Source of the DNA: Nageia nagi
Taxonomy: Eukaryota > Pinophyta
NCBI GenBank assembly: GCA_050084985.1
Contig: JBITNC010000001.1
Coordinates: 83,204,001 to 83,268,000 of the forward strand
DNA: 64,000 nucleotides
Direction: 5' to 3'
Below, one piece after another: positions 12,700 through 25,508 of the stretch. Under the pieces are notes generated by a model. The model ran no database searches. It saw only the letters and a program-made list of their open reading frames with translations, and was not told the origin of the DNA. The number at the start of each line of letters is the position of its first letter. The stretch's first letter is position 1. The position numbers and the translations under genes are program-made.

Positions 12700-13299
12700 T
12701 TCCAAGTGATGCATGCGTTGCCGGGGCCGTAACTTTTGATCCGGAGGTCGTTTTGCTTCGAAATTTAAACTGTGGCTTCGTGACGAAATTCCAGTTATGG
12801 CAGTTCGCTAGAACTGCCATACCCAAAAAATGATATTTTTAAGGCCTGATTCATCCGTCTAAGGCCTGAAAAATAGGCTTTTTTTAGAGCACTCCTGATT
12901 TTTAGGCTTTTTTGCATGTTGCGCCTTTAGTAACTCTTGTTTTTCGTCTAGTTAAGGGTGGATATTTTAGATACTGCTTAATTAGTGTAAGAGGGATGCG
13001 CATGCAAATTTTGGGCGCAATCCGACTCATTCTGGTTTTTTTGTTTTTTTTTGTGGCTATTTAAAGGGCATTGTATTCTCTTGGAGAGGAGGTGGATTCA
13101 GGAATAAGAAGAGTGTTTTTTTGGTCTGAATTTCTTCTGTATGTTCTGTGACTGGAATTCAATTTCTATTTTCCTGTTATAGCTGAATTCACATCACCAA
13201 GCTACATCGTCCTTGGTTACCTGAACCCAATCATAGTGAGCCCAATTATGATGTTGGCCATGGGCTCTCAAAAGATGACCCAATGGAGTATGCGTGGTG
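12700..13299. other. CpG-retaining, promoter-like segment, possible LTR piece
   Basis: Unlike the rest of the window this stretch keeps many CpGs (for example GTTGCCGGGGCCG, GATCCGG, GGTCG, TTCGTGACG, TTCGTC, GGGCGCAATCCG). It contains a perfect hairpin (12796-12821), a direct repeat TAAGGCCTGA (near 12840 and 12860) and a TATA-like GGCTATTTAAAGGG at about 13057-13070, followed by a GA-rich stretch as in many plant LTR R regions. It could be a recent solo LTR or truncated LTR element; no TG...CA ends with a target duplication could be fixed. Confidence 0.4.
12796..12821. repeat. perfect 11-bp hairpin
   Basis: The arms TATGGCAGTTC and GAACTGCCATA are exact reverse complements around the 4-base loop GCTA. 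An A-rich run follows. No function can be assigned. Confidence 0.85.
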
Positions 13300-13316
13300 T
13301 TATATATATATATAGT

Positions 13317-13369
<53 letters not shown>
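13300..13369. repeat. (TA)n microsatellite
   Basis: About 70 bases of TA repeats with one short interruption (TATAGTTATTATAT near 13311-13322). Confidence 0.95.
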
Positions 13370-13372
<3 letters not shown>

Positions 13373-13389
13373 GATAAAGGCATGTTCAT

Positions 13390-13720
13390 AATAAGTCCAT
13401 ATGATATAAAATGATCCAAATGCACCAACATATGGTATAAAAAATATCCATCCAAATGTACCATCATATGATATGAAATGGTCTAATTACACCATATTTT
13501 TTTAAAATGATGTTATTATACCATATTATATGAAATGATCCAAGTACACCATATTGGTTTGAAATAATGCAACTATACCATATGATATGAAACCAACATA
13601 TGATATGAAATTCATCTAAGTGCACCATATAGTCTAAAATGATGCAATTGTGCCATATGATATGAAATGATCTAAGTACATCATATAATATGGAATTATT
13701 CAAATATGCTCTATAGTTTC
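13390..13720. repeat. degenerate minisatellite with CATATGATATGAAATGAT core
   Basis: Roughly ten variants of a unit of about 30-35 bases, built on CCATATGATATGAAATGATC then AA.T.CACC, follow one another. Open frames across it, such as 13464-13703 on the reverse strand, are repeat artefacts rich in FHIIW-type repeats. Confidence 0.8.
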
Positions 13721-15870
13721 AATTATTTCTCAAATGATTCAAATATGCTCTGTAGTACTACTATCACAACATTCAATTTACAAGCACCAAGTAGGCACAT
13801 CCACACCCAAGAAGCATTTTTAAAAAATTTGAAATGAAATATAAAACATGATAGAAATGTAAGCAAAATGTTTAAGATGCATGATGTAGACATAGTTTCA
13901 TAGGTACAAAAAGGATGCCAACTTACTACTTTTGGATTTATTTTTGATACTTAAAATGTTTTTGGGTTAAATAATTGCTTTCCCTCTTTAAGAAAATTTA
14001 TGGGTTGAATAGCCATTTTCCTTCTCTAAGCTAGCTTTTGGATCATATGATGTATTTAAATTATTTCATATCATATCATAATTGATTTTGTAAAAATTTT
14101 CTCATACAAGCAAAATGATAAAAGATCCCACAAGTGAAAAGTGATACAAGAAAATGTATGGGCTAGAGGAGAGGAGAGGTGAGACGAGGTAATTGCAACT
14201 ATACCATATGGCATAGAATGATATTTCCCTAGAGAAATATGCATAGATGAATTTAAATATTTTATACCATGTTTGGTAGGTTATTATGAAGATAGCATTT
14301 ATGAACCATAACATTATATTTACAAGCACTAAGTACACACATGTACACACCAAATTCAAGGTTTATAGTTTTTTTGGTAGTGAAGTTCAAAGCTCTCTCA
14401 AGATATTTTACACAAACAAGTAGGTAAATAATTCATGTATAATGATTAATCCTATTATTGTAGTATATACACAAAATAAAATATTATAAAGACTTTTAAA
14501 TAGATACAATTATTAAGTGTAAAACTAGGTACATGATGAAACACTATACTTTATAAAAGTGTCAAAACCAGTTCAAAAGTGTTAAGTTGGAAAAACATGC
14601 TTGTAATACTTAGAAAAAGTTTAATTTAAACATGTAAATTCTATATTGTATTACCACCACAATAAGCACAGTAAGATATATTTCCTCCAAGATAACCTAT
14701 TCAAAACATCATGCTTTAGATAAGTTAGGGCTGGATACATTTATAATCTCTTAATAGATGTATCACCGTTATACTTTAGCATTGTTCATAATGTTACCAC
14801 ACAACCAACTTGTACACTTAAAAAATATGATATGAAACAATCTAATACCATAATATGATAATAATTGTGTACTTTTAAGCAAATCTAAGATGCAAGGCTT
14901 GGGAATTTTGACAAGATGCATGATGCAAAACATAGTTTTATTATTTGTAATGATTGCAAGATACCTATTGAAAAATGACATGTATAAAAAATGAAATTTA
15001 ATGTAAAATGTAGAATAATACTTGCTATATTTATTCCTCTACTCACCTTCTTGACCATGTAGCTTATATTGAAGAAGCTCAATAAGATTCAAATATGCTC
15101 TACAAGAATCAAGTAGACACATTTCAATTTATAATAACCAAGTAGACACATCTACACATTGAAGAAGTAGATTTTAAAAAAAATGAAATTAAACATAAAA
15201 CCTAATAGACATGAATACAAAATGTTGATGATGCATGATGCAAACATAATCTCATGGACTGCAATGATTGGAGGAAATACAATTCATGATTACAGTAAGG
15301 ACTCCCTTAAACTATGATATGATGAACCATTTGGGAACTATATATTTTTTATGTGTTTTTCTAAGTATTACAAGCACATTTTTTCTAACTTATCACTTTT
15401 GGATTGATTTTTTACACTTGGAAAATTTTTGGGTTGAATAGTTGCTTTCCTTCTCAAAGCTAATTTTTAGAGGATATGGTATATTTAAATAATTGTGTAT
15501 CACATCATATTATGAAAGCTAAAAAATAATAATATGACATCATATGGTGTATTTTGGTAGTAAATTTCAAAGCTCCCTAAAGATAGCTTGCATGGCCAAG
15601 AAGGTCAACAATGCATGTATAATGATTAATCCTACAATTGCAAGATATGTAATTCATGACTACAACAAGGATGTGCAATTCATATGATGTATTTAATTCA
15701 TTACATATCACATGTAATACTTTAAATATAAGCATAATAAGATTCAAATATGCTCAAAAATTATTCTCAAATGATTTAAATATGCTCTATAATTTCACAC
15801 ATTGCTCAAATGTTTCAAATATGTTTAAAAATACTGCTACACTATATCATATTTTAAGATAGGAAGAAAA
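13721..15870. repeat. diverged segmental duplication, period about 1.2-1.35 kb
   Basis: Block A (CAAGCACCAAGTAGGCACATCC then a long AT-rich stretch with TTTTTGGGTTGAATAG-like and CTTTCCTTCTCTAAGC-like text) occurs at about 13779-14090 and again at 15137-15510; a short version starts near 14325. Block B (TTTGGTAGT.AA.TTCAAAGCTC then ATGTATAATGATTAATCCTA) occurs at about 14370-14460 and 15553-15655, in the same order. Motifs like GATTCAAATATGCTC recur near 13736, 15089 and 15751. Confidence 0.7.
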
Positions 15871-18800
15871 TTCTTTTTTGGGACAAAAAATAAAGGAGCC
15901 ACATATATTTTATTATAATGTTTCATAATCACCACATGATTTATACAACTTTATGCCAATTTTATAGTCAAAACTCACACTTACTTTAAGATAATTTGGA
16001 CCCAAACACACATGATGCACCCTATCCTCAAGGTTGTCACCGAACCATATGGCTTCAACCACTACATTACTTTCCATTATTAGTAAGAAGGCTTTTATAT
16101 CATATTTAAAATTTGGTATCATTTGTAATCCCTATATGAAAAAGTAAAAACCCATATAAATACATTGCATAGCATATAAGTCCATAGATTTAAACTTGAA
16201 ATAATAGTGATCGTACCATATATAGTAAGCCTTGATTAGCACCTATAAAGCTATTGCTTATGATTTGATCTACTTGGGTATCCTAGTTTGCATTTACCTA
16301 TGGAATTATTTACAAGGAATAATTATATTTTAGGGGTGCAACATATAAGCATTTCAAATATGAAATTAATAAAAAAAATGACACCTCTAGCTATGAAACC
16401 TAAAGTATTACATCATGCATATTTTTCTCATACTCTTCCCAAACAGTTATAATCTTTTCCTCCATATCCTCTTCAAGTATTTTCTTTATTTTTTTTATTT
16501 GTTACACATGTGAGGAATCTATATCTTACAACCATCGGTAATAATCATAACAGTTATTCATATACCTTTGCTAATGCCCTAAACTTGACCTACTCTTTTG
16601 AGTCCTAAAACATGGGTAAGGACATCATCTATAATATCTTGATTTATGAAGCTCAACCCAACAAATGATATTATATTATTTTGGTAACATCACATGCATA
16701 GTTAACTTGGAACATATTATAAAAATAATCTATAAAATAATTATTTGAAGTTAATATTTTTAAGGGAATTATGATTTTGGAAGTAACTTATGTTGACATA
16801 AAAGAACTATCCTTCTTTTTATGAGTTGTACACCACATAGATATCCTTAGTAGTGAAAGATATGTATTTGGTTATATCTACATCTACAATATATATAAGT
16901 GGAGATACATGAGGATAAATTATATGATAAAATAATATAGTAGAAAGGATGAGTCTAGTGGAATATCATTTCATATTCCAATTGAGCATATATTTTTCAT
17001 CTGATAGAGTGCATGGCATGTTATTGAGATCTATTTTTATGTTCCATTTCCAAGCCAATTGCAACAAAAAAAATATGTAATGACCACTTTGTATGTAGCC
17101 TGTTGATGATGTTTCACTTATTAAGTTAGTATGATTGATCATTATTTAGAAGGTAGCATGAATGATATACTTTTGTTCAACAATTTTGGTTGAAGAATGA
17201 TTGTTAATTTATTTCATTTGTTAACTATGTTTACTTGCAAAAAATTGTTTTTCAATGAGGAATTACCTTATGGACTAAACATCCCTTTATAATCTTATTA
17301 CCTCAATCAAAATTAGTTTGGAAGCTATTTCTAACTCAAAGAATAAGGCGTGGAATCTAGGTTTAACTTAGGGGCTAGGTTCCTTTATTTTAAACCCCCA
17401 AACTCAAGTTTTAGCAAGTGATCATCAATACTAAGTTTTGAAACCTCATATTATTATTACAATATCTCAAATTAATTAATACTTAGACTAAATTATATTA
17501 CCTAAACTAATTATCATCATCCCATACATCAATGGGAGAGTTAGGGTTAGTAACACCTATCTTGAAACCCTAATTCTCATTTTATGATTGCTAGGTTTAA
17601 AGGGAGCTTTGGTTGAAACCCTCACTACCAAGCCATGCCTTGTCATTACCATGATTCTTGTATTCTCCACATCAAGAAAATACTAAATTTTGGTAGTGGT
17701 TTATCTTGAACCTATAACAAATTTGAATGCCCTTTACCAGATAATAAATGCCTTGAGAGGTGTTTCACCTTTCTACCAATCTAGCAAAATTATGAGAGTG
17801 AAATTAAGGCTATATTCTACATTGAGATCTCTACCAATATGGGTAATATTAAGAGTTTCAAGATCTACATGGATCATGCCCCAAATTTAAATCATGTTCA
17901 TCAAATTTTCTTCATTATAAGCAAGGTTTGGTACCTAAAGCACTAGAGGTTGGAGTCATTATGGGCAAACAACTTGCTATAGGTAAGATTCAATTTTGCA
18001 CTATGACTAGAGGAAGAAGAATTTAATTTTAGGTGCTTTTAATATATGCAGTAGTATGATGTGTAATTTTCCCCTTATTTATGAGACATGTGCATAATTA
18101 TAGATATTAGCAAATAAACCTTGAATTCACTTTCTCAAGGAAGGGTCTATAGTTTATTTTAGTATGTAACCCTTTTTCCCTTTCCTTTATAGCTAGGATT
18201 TATCTACATATATTAAATAGAAAGGTATTTACATTTGAGGGTTTCATTGGGAAAGATTTAGGATCATTAGGGTTCATTTCCCAACTACTATACCTCAAAT
18301 GTAGTTGAATTTAAAATGTTAGAGGGAATAAATTCATGTTGCATGCTGAACATTTTTAGTGGGATTATTATTCTTTTACATTTGGTTTTAAAAGTAATAA
18401 TGTCGTTCTTGTACATATTATTAAATTTATCTAATGTTTATAATATTTTTACTTCTACATTAGGTTTAAATTCAAAATATGACATTACTATTGCACTCAT
18501 ATTATTTAACATTATCAATATTGCATACATACTGCTAAACATTATACTAGCATGGTATTTAGTCTATGTTGGGTTTATGATGTTCTATAACTCATGTTTA
18601 CATTCCTTTCATAAGAAGAGAAGGGCTATTTATATGATGTTAAGGATGTGTCTCATGTTTAATAATATCTTCATACAAATACAAAAATTAATAAACTTCA
18701 TTTGTATTATAATGATATCCTATGCTACATTAAGTTTCATCATTTTTGTGGTATTGTTACCAAGAGTTAGGGGCAAGATGTTAATACCATGTAATATCTC

Positions 18801-19900
18801 CTTCATATTGCAATTGAGTATTAGGCTTAGTATGTTTTACTCTTGTATCATTTTGTTATGTGGATTTTGTAGGGGGAGATCTACTTACTAAGATTTGTAA
18901 TCTCACCTATTTATGATTATCTCACTACAGATATGAAATCTCCTACTTAATGATGATGAAGCAGTTCACTCTTATTTTGATAAAGTTAATTTTATTAATT
19001 TTCCATATGTATTTTAAATTATGGTTCCTTATTTAATAACATGTATTGGGGTTAAATTTGTACCTACTTCAATTAAGCCTCCTTAATTTTAAGTTATGCT
19101 TTGTATGTAATAAGTTTGATGATATGGATTATGTTTATTATCTTTTGAACTAATCCTATATTAATGATAATGTTGAATGATATAATTCTATTATATCTCT
19201 CTGAGTTGGGTGTTCTTATTATTGAATTGTCATTTGGGATGGACTCCATATTTGATATATTTGAGTACATCATTTTCTATACTCTTAAACATGATTATAT
19301 GATGATGCTTCCTTAAATTAGTACCATGAATTTTCTTACTATTCTATGTATAAATCAATAAAAATATGATGATTCAAGGGGATTGTAAATATAGCTTAAT
19401 TAACTATTATTATGGATAAAATATTGAGATAATATGATTTTTTAGGGTTCTCAACTAAACACACTATTATGACTCGATGGTTTAAGTTTTGTTACCACTT
19501 TATTTTTGCTATCTCAATAAATGATAGGCACCTTTGGGTTCAATTTAATAACTTAACTCATTTTTATCTGAATCTAAACTCCCATAAATGAAAATGTGTC
19601 TTGGGTTTAGAATTACTTTAGTATTATTGATGGATTATGCTTTCTAGTTGAAATCTCCACTTGTTCAAATGGAACTCTTAAAACCTAGTAACATTTAAGA
19701 ATAAAGTATAACCAATAGGCTATAGAATAGTTAGTCTTCAATTAGTTATTCTTTAAATCCTATAGTAGAATAACATACCATAGCATAGTTACATATAGGC
19801 TAGAAGTAGCTTCTGCTCTACCCTATACTTATATAAAAGGTAGCCTTTAGAAAAAAAAATTTTGGGTGTCAACTCTCTAGTCTCATACATCTAAGTTAAA
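15871..19900. other. no recognised gene; AT-rich
   Basis: No retroelement domain was recognised. A 69-codon reverse frame (15913-16122) and a lysine/glutamate-rich reverse stretch near 16430-16500 look slightly gene-like but match nothing I know. A plus-strand stretch at about 17690-17890 is similar. These may be very old coding remnants. The 5' target-site copy GGTTG of the next element is at 19901-19905. Confidence 0.4.
18316..18891 (+). other. 191-codon hydrophobic open frame, function unknown, probably not a gene
   Basis: ATG to TAA without interruption, long for such AT-rich DNA. The product is very rich in Ile, Leu, Phe and Met, with several stretches that could span a membrane, for example SFLYILLNLSNVYNIF and IALILFNIINIAYILLNII. 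Such composition is also what T-rich noncoding DNA gives when translated. No family was recognised, no splice or promoter evidence was seen, and the neighbours are not genes. Confidence 0.2.
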
Positions 19901-19905
19901 GGTTG

Positions 19906-20757
19906 TGTAGACACCTAAAAAAGTCCCCTTTTTAACTAGTAAAAATTGAAATAATCATAACTCTTTATACAAGCCTCAAATAAGCTTGAAAACTTTATTA
20001 TGGGATAGCTCTCATCGATTACATGCAAAATGAGTGGTCACATGACCCCTTTTCGATAAAAATTGACTATTTGGTGGTCGTTTTAATGTTGTTATAAAAT
20101 TGTTAACTAGTCACCGACGTTCGCCTACAAACATCGGCATTTTGAGCCAATCGCCAGCATTCGACCTCCAAATGTCGGTGACTTTGTAACAGCCAAATAG
20201 AAGCCAAAATAGCAAAAGGAAGTTGGAATGCTTCATTCTTCCAAGATGAGGTGGATAGAGGGGGTCAGTTACGACCTACAATGGCTGTTCACTTCCTCCT
20301 ACTAGCCTTGAAACATCTCATCTAGAATCTATAAATACTAGCCAATACAAAGCAAAAAGAGAGGAATTGAACCCAATTTTGAAGTAGGATAATGCTACCA
20401 AAATCTTGTGAGCTCATACATTTTATTGTTTTATGCTAGTTTCAATTCAATGCAATATCATACATAGATGCTTTGATGTTATTATCTTTTGCATGTGTGT
20501 AGGATTTATAGGTTGCTCATATCAAGGGAAGAAGCAAGCAAAACTCAAAAATAATGAAGATTTAATACTCTTTATTCTGGCACATAGCATTTGTAAAAGT
20601 CCTTTCTAAGGGCAAATTGTAGTTTGAACTGAGATTGAATATCATTTTGCAATTACAACATGTCTATCTATGTTATATAATTTGAGGTTCAAAGAAGATT
20701 GAAGAATAATTTTTATTTTAATTTATTCTATATTTCAGGTCAATTTTCATTGCAACA
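19906..20757 (+). repeat. 5' LTR (852 bp)
   Basis: TG...CA ends, matching 31051-31902 over the whole length. A TATA-like CTATAAATACTAG lies at about 20330-20342, some 425 bases in. A 14-bp inverted repeat (arms 20110-20123 and 20169-20182) lies upstream of it. Confidence 0.95.
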
Positions 20758-20760
20758 TTT

Positions 20761-20778
20761 TGGCACTAGAAGGAGGGC
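20761..20778 (+). promoter_or_regulatory. tRNA primer-binding site
   Basis: TGGCACTAGAAGGAGGGC starts three bases after the 5' LTR. It begins with TGG, the complement of the CCA end of a tRNA, as expected for minus-strand priming. I do not name the tRNA without a search. Confidence 0.75.
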
Positions 20779-20903
20779 CCCTCCGTTATTGAGAGGGAGA
20801 TTTTTTGTTTATGATTCTACCTTTCTATTCTCTGGTTTTTTGGATTTTTCTATGTACTAACTTTAAATTTCAGGTTTTGTGCTTTTTCAAGAATTTGTTG
20901 CAG

Positions 20904-21050
20904 AAATGCCAACGACTGAAATCAAATGCCGATGACTCAGTAGGAATGCCAACATTTTGCAATTAATCCAGACTAAATGCCAACAACTAGAATCGAACAC
21001 TGATGACTATCACTAAATGCCAATGTTCTCTATCTAAATGTTGGCGACTC
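20904..21050 (+). repeat. short interspersed motif array in the leader, ATGCCRAYGACT
   Basis: The core occurs as ATGCCAACGACT, ATGCCGATGACT, ATGCCAACATT, ATGCCAACAACT, ACTGATGACT, ATGCCAATGTT and, near the end, ATGTTGGCGACT. Spacing varies. The same vocabulary (CGACGTTCG, CATCGGCATT, TGTCGGTGAC) is found in the LTR. Confidence 0.7.
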
Positions 21051-21251
21051 TTACCAGATCATTTTTGTCTCTTTTTGTTATTTCTGAAAAAATAAAATAA
21101 AATTATGTTATGGAAAAATATTTTTGATTGTGATTCCTTTGCCTAGAGTGCATATAAGAATGAGTAGAAAAGATTAAATGCATATTTTTTATTAATTTGT
21201 TTTATGTATAATGGTATGTATTTATTTTCATGTTTTGGGTGAAGGGTACGT

Positions 21252-21507
21252 ACACATTAATACTTTTTATCTTGTCTACTTATGCTCTCCCTTTGCACTT
21301 CGTGTGATCTAAGGTGACCAGAATAGACTTGATAAGAAGGAGTAATTAATTTTTCTTTTCTTTCACATTCACACTACATACACATTAATACTTTTTATCT
21401 TGTCTACTTATGCTCTCCCTTTGTGCTTTGAGCGATCTAAGGTGACCAGAATAGACTTGATAAGAAGGGGTAATTAACTTTTCTTTTCTTTCACACTCAC
21501 ACTATCA
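21252..21507 (+). repeat. two tandem copies of a 128-bp leader unit
   Basis: Copies start with ACACATTAATACTTTTTATC at 21252 and 21380 and differ at few sites; GATCTAAGGTGACC recurs at 21306 and 21434. More diverged relatives of parts of the unit occur at 21720-22000 (TTGTGCTTCAAGCAATC, TACCACTCCATTRGAGGTC twice). Confidence 0.9.
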
Positions 21508-22869
21508 TTAATTGGGTAATTTATCTACACATAATGACCTCTTACTAGTAAGAGGAGGTAATTTACTACACATAATACTTCCACAATTGGAAGGGTAAAT
21601 GAATCACACTTAATTTGGAATGAACTTAAGGAAATAAATCAGGTTTTTGGGTAGTACAAATCACATTAAAAGGTTAATGAATTGGTGGGATTCGAATACA
21701 CTAAGTACTTTCATTTAACAAAGTATGCTCTCACTTTTGTGCTTCAAGCAATCCTAAGTGATTAGAAATAAGTTAAGTGAAAGAGGTAAAATTTATTTAC
21801 ATTTTATTTGGAAACATACTTCACATTAACACTCTTAAAGTGGTCTACCCTTACCACTCCATTGGAGGTCAAAGGGAGGTGACTCTTGGAGGAGTAATTG
21901 AACCTAATTTAATCAATTTATCCACACTTAATGGCTTTTTACTAAGTCTGCTCTTACCACTCCATTAGAGGTCGAAGAGATATGTGACTAGTAAAAAGAG
22001 GGAATTTATCACATATAAAACTTCCACAACTGGAAGGAGTTAATGAACATCATTAAGAGGATGGATAATGAATCACATTATAATTAAAAAGAACAACGGG
22101 GTTTATTAAGGTCAAAGTTCATTTAAAATAAACTTTTGATTGTATCACATTAAGATAAGATAAGTGAATGGATATGAATGTTGGGGAGGGTAGTATGCAT
22201 AAATGTATTTTACTTGTTTAAATGCATTTCATAAGGCCTTAAAGGAATTATTGAACATTAACAAGTTGGATGTCACTACCAACCATTAATTCTTACTTCT
22301 TTGTACCCACCGACATAACACACTTGAAGCCATAGAGCCAGTTATGCTTGGAGGTAATGACCAAGGTGACTTTCCTTTAGGTAGGAGTCAAAAAAGGAGA
22401 CTCATTTAGAACCAAGCCAAAAGCCATAGAGACTTGTAAACATTATTTAGAATTACCCAACCTACCTTGTTTAACACTTGACTAGTCAAAACAAATTAGA
22501 AAAATTAAAAGACTAAAATTAACAACTCATATCGTTCATTTAACTCAAACATTAAAAATATGTGAAAACTTAAAAAGGATAATCACATCGTAAAATTAAG
22601 CTTGCATATAGGATGTTTGTGCATCAAATTGTTTTCTTGAAAACATAATATAAAAGATAAAAATAAAACTTCTTTTACGATATTTGTTTGTGTTCAAAAA
22701 TTGAATTGACATGTTTCATTTATGGAATGATATAATAGGTCATACAAAGGAATAGGTTTAAAAGATGATTAAAAGTTGATTTTATTTAAGTTTTTTACTT
22801 TGAACCCCCTTTGTAACAAATAGAAACATAGGCATGTGTCAGTTACTCTAGATCCATACAAATTTTGAA

Positions 22870-25503
22870 TTGTTGAGAACAATTAAAAGGCCTTTGAATT
22901 TTATCATTATGAGGTTTGTCTTGGTTGCACTTTTAAATTATGTTCCTTTTCCTATCAAAGTAAAACCAAAAATACAAAGACTATGTTCACATATTTCCAA
23001 GTCAACCTTAGATACTTATTCTACTTTTGAGATCATGAAGAATGATTTTTGTATTGACATTGAAAAGCTTTTAGCATATTTAGCAAAGATAGAACAATGT
23101 ACCATACCTCTTCTTCAATCCTCAGAAAGCCTTGTTAGATCCCATGAAGAGCTAGAGTATAGTTCTTCCATTCCTTTGCCCTCATCATGGGATAAGTTTG
23201 ACACTAAAAATAATGAGCCCATCATAAAGATTGAAAACTCATCGACACATCTCATCAAATTAAAATCTTGTGGTGCATCTCCTTTTGAGACTATCAAACC
23301 TAATAAATCCAATTTGCTAAGTGATGAATCAAGTATTAATGCCAAAGGCTTTGATGCAACATCCTATGCTAAATCATATGACCTCCTAAAGTTAGACACC
23401 TTGATGTCTTCACCCCCGCCTTGGGAGGAATATGATATTAAAGAAGAGGAGTTTGACATGAATCTTGAGGACCTTTCATAGCATTCCTCAGAATTGCAAT
23501 TTCATTCTCCTCCCCTTCTTGAGGCTACAAGACCTTCTATTAATTCCCATGAATCTCATGATATTCTTGAGTTCAAGGATGAAACTTGTTCATTCTCATC
23601 ACAAGTAGAAATTGGAGAGCCTCACATAAGAATTAAAAAATCCATAGATTGTATTATTGAATCTCAAGAATTTCAATCACAAAGAAATGAAAAATATAAA
23701 AATAAAATCTCCAAAGCTAACACAGATGAGCTTAGGAATGAACATCCATGTAGGGAAACAACACATTATGATGATGATACAAAGTTTTATGAGGATGAAT
23801 GTTGTTCGAACCCACTAAAAATACCTTCAAAATATCAAACTAGCTTGATGAAAAATTGGGAATGTGATAAAGAAGATAGCCCTCCAACAAATAAATTACT
23901 TAGGAATATTTTTTGTGATGATAAAGCTAAGAATATTTGCAAAGGGAATCCCATAAATAACAACAAGCATGTTCTTCTCATGATCAACATGATACAACCT
24001 TCAAGGAGTTCGTCAAAGAAATGAGACAAGAAGAGATGAGGCAAAAGCATGATGTAAAAGCTTATACAAACCAAAAGAGTCAAGCTTGGGCACAATTATC
24101 ATCACCACTTAATTATCAAGTATGGAGATATCAAAACTCTTACTCTAATCAACAAAGAGAATTGCCTCTTGAAAGCTTAGATTATCAACCTCAAAGCCCC
24201 TCTTCACAAGTTAGGATAACTAACCCCACCTATCAAAAAACACTTCATAAGGCTAGGTCTTGTATGGAAGATTCTGATAGAATGACCTTGTATACAGTAA
24301 GAACCTCACAAACAAATCCTCAATGTAAGACCTCAAACAAATTCTTCTATGATCCTTACTCCTGTGAGAAACCCTCATCACAAGAAAAATGTAGAAAAGC
24401 TTTAGCCAAACAATTCAGGGTAAGAAAGATACCCTCTTTGCAGAGTTGGAGGCAAAGAGAAAGCACATAGAGAGAGATTGTGAAGAAACTATAAACTTTA
24501 GTAAAAGATATGAAGATGTTCAAAGTAAGTTAAAAGAGGAAGCCAAACTTAAAGAAAAGAATATAGAACTCAAAGAAAAAGAAAAGCAAAAGCTTGACAA
24601 ACAATGACAAATTTTTGATAAGGTAAAACAAGAAATTCAAGATAGTTGGTTACTTCATGAAAAGTCTCAACAAAATAAAGTACAACCATCTACAAGTCTT
24701 AGAAATCCAAGGAAAGGGCATCATTTACCTTCTAATCTTCCATCATTATCATCTTCATCATTGTTATCAAGATCTCCTTCTGATGACGAATCTTATAATT
24801 TAAACCTAAAGTCAGAAAGAAACACCAATCATAGAAGATACCGAAAACATCCTCAGGGTAGTTGGACAGATAAAGAATTAGAAGATTTCATGAGGGATTT
24901 CATGAATAAAGAAAGGAACATATCAAGGTTCAAGAAGTTGACATATGACAATATTTGCAATGAACCCATACATCCAAGTGTCCCTAAGAAGAAATTACCT
25001 TACAACTTTGAAATGCCTAAGATAATTCCTTTTACAAGAAATAGGAATCCTAAGGAACATTTAAGGTGGTTTAAGTTTTCAAATTACCTCATTTCTAATG
25101 ATGAGGAATTGATGCTACATTTGTTCCCCATGATGCTTGCATCCCAAGCCTTGGAATGGTATAATAATTTGCCACAACATAGTATTTATTCATTTCCTCA
25201 ATTGGCAGACTTGTTCTTACAACATTTTAGGATTTATATCAAAGAGGAATCTTCTATTACGGATTTTGTAGAACTAAAACAATCTCAAAATGAATCAATT
25301 GTTGACTTTGTTTCATGATGGAGGGATATACTCTATCACATGCCCTATACCTTACCTTAGGAGGAGTTAGTTAAATTATTTAGTCAAAATTGTTTAAGGC
25401 CTATAGTTAGTATATTACAAATCCAAAAATATAATACTCTCGAAGAAGTTATTGCTCAGGTAGTTATAATTGAGAAGGTCAAGATTGAATACGGTGAAAT
25501 AAA
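22870..25503 (+). pseudogene. gag polyprotein, decayed
   Basis: Frame 1 runs 22870-24024 with one TAG at 23479-23481. It then shifts to frame 3 (24021-24470) and frame 2 (24761-25318). The N-terminal third is acidic and low in complexity. The frame-2 part is the retrotransposon gag domain: LPYNFEMPKIIPFT, NPKEHLRWF, ALEWYNNLPQHSI, FLQHF, and after a TGA (CGA to TGA) and a TAG, ILQIQKYNTLEEVIAQ. It would form the particle shell. The start at 22870 is only the first ATG of the open stretch. Confidence 0.75.
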
Positions 25504-25508
25504 AAATT

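Noticed and set aside
12796-12821. Hairpin as a Helitron 3' end
   Set aside because: No CTRR terminus at the right distance on either strand and no 5' TC end or Rep/helicase sequence.
13390-13720. CRISPR-like array
   Set aside because: Units are degenerate and adjoining without unique spacers, and this is plant DNA.
18316-18891. 191-codon open frame as a membrane protein gene
   Set aside because: Composition is what T-rich noncoding DNA gives; no family, no neighbours and no promoter evidence. Kept only as a low-confidence feature.
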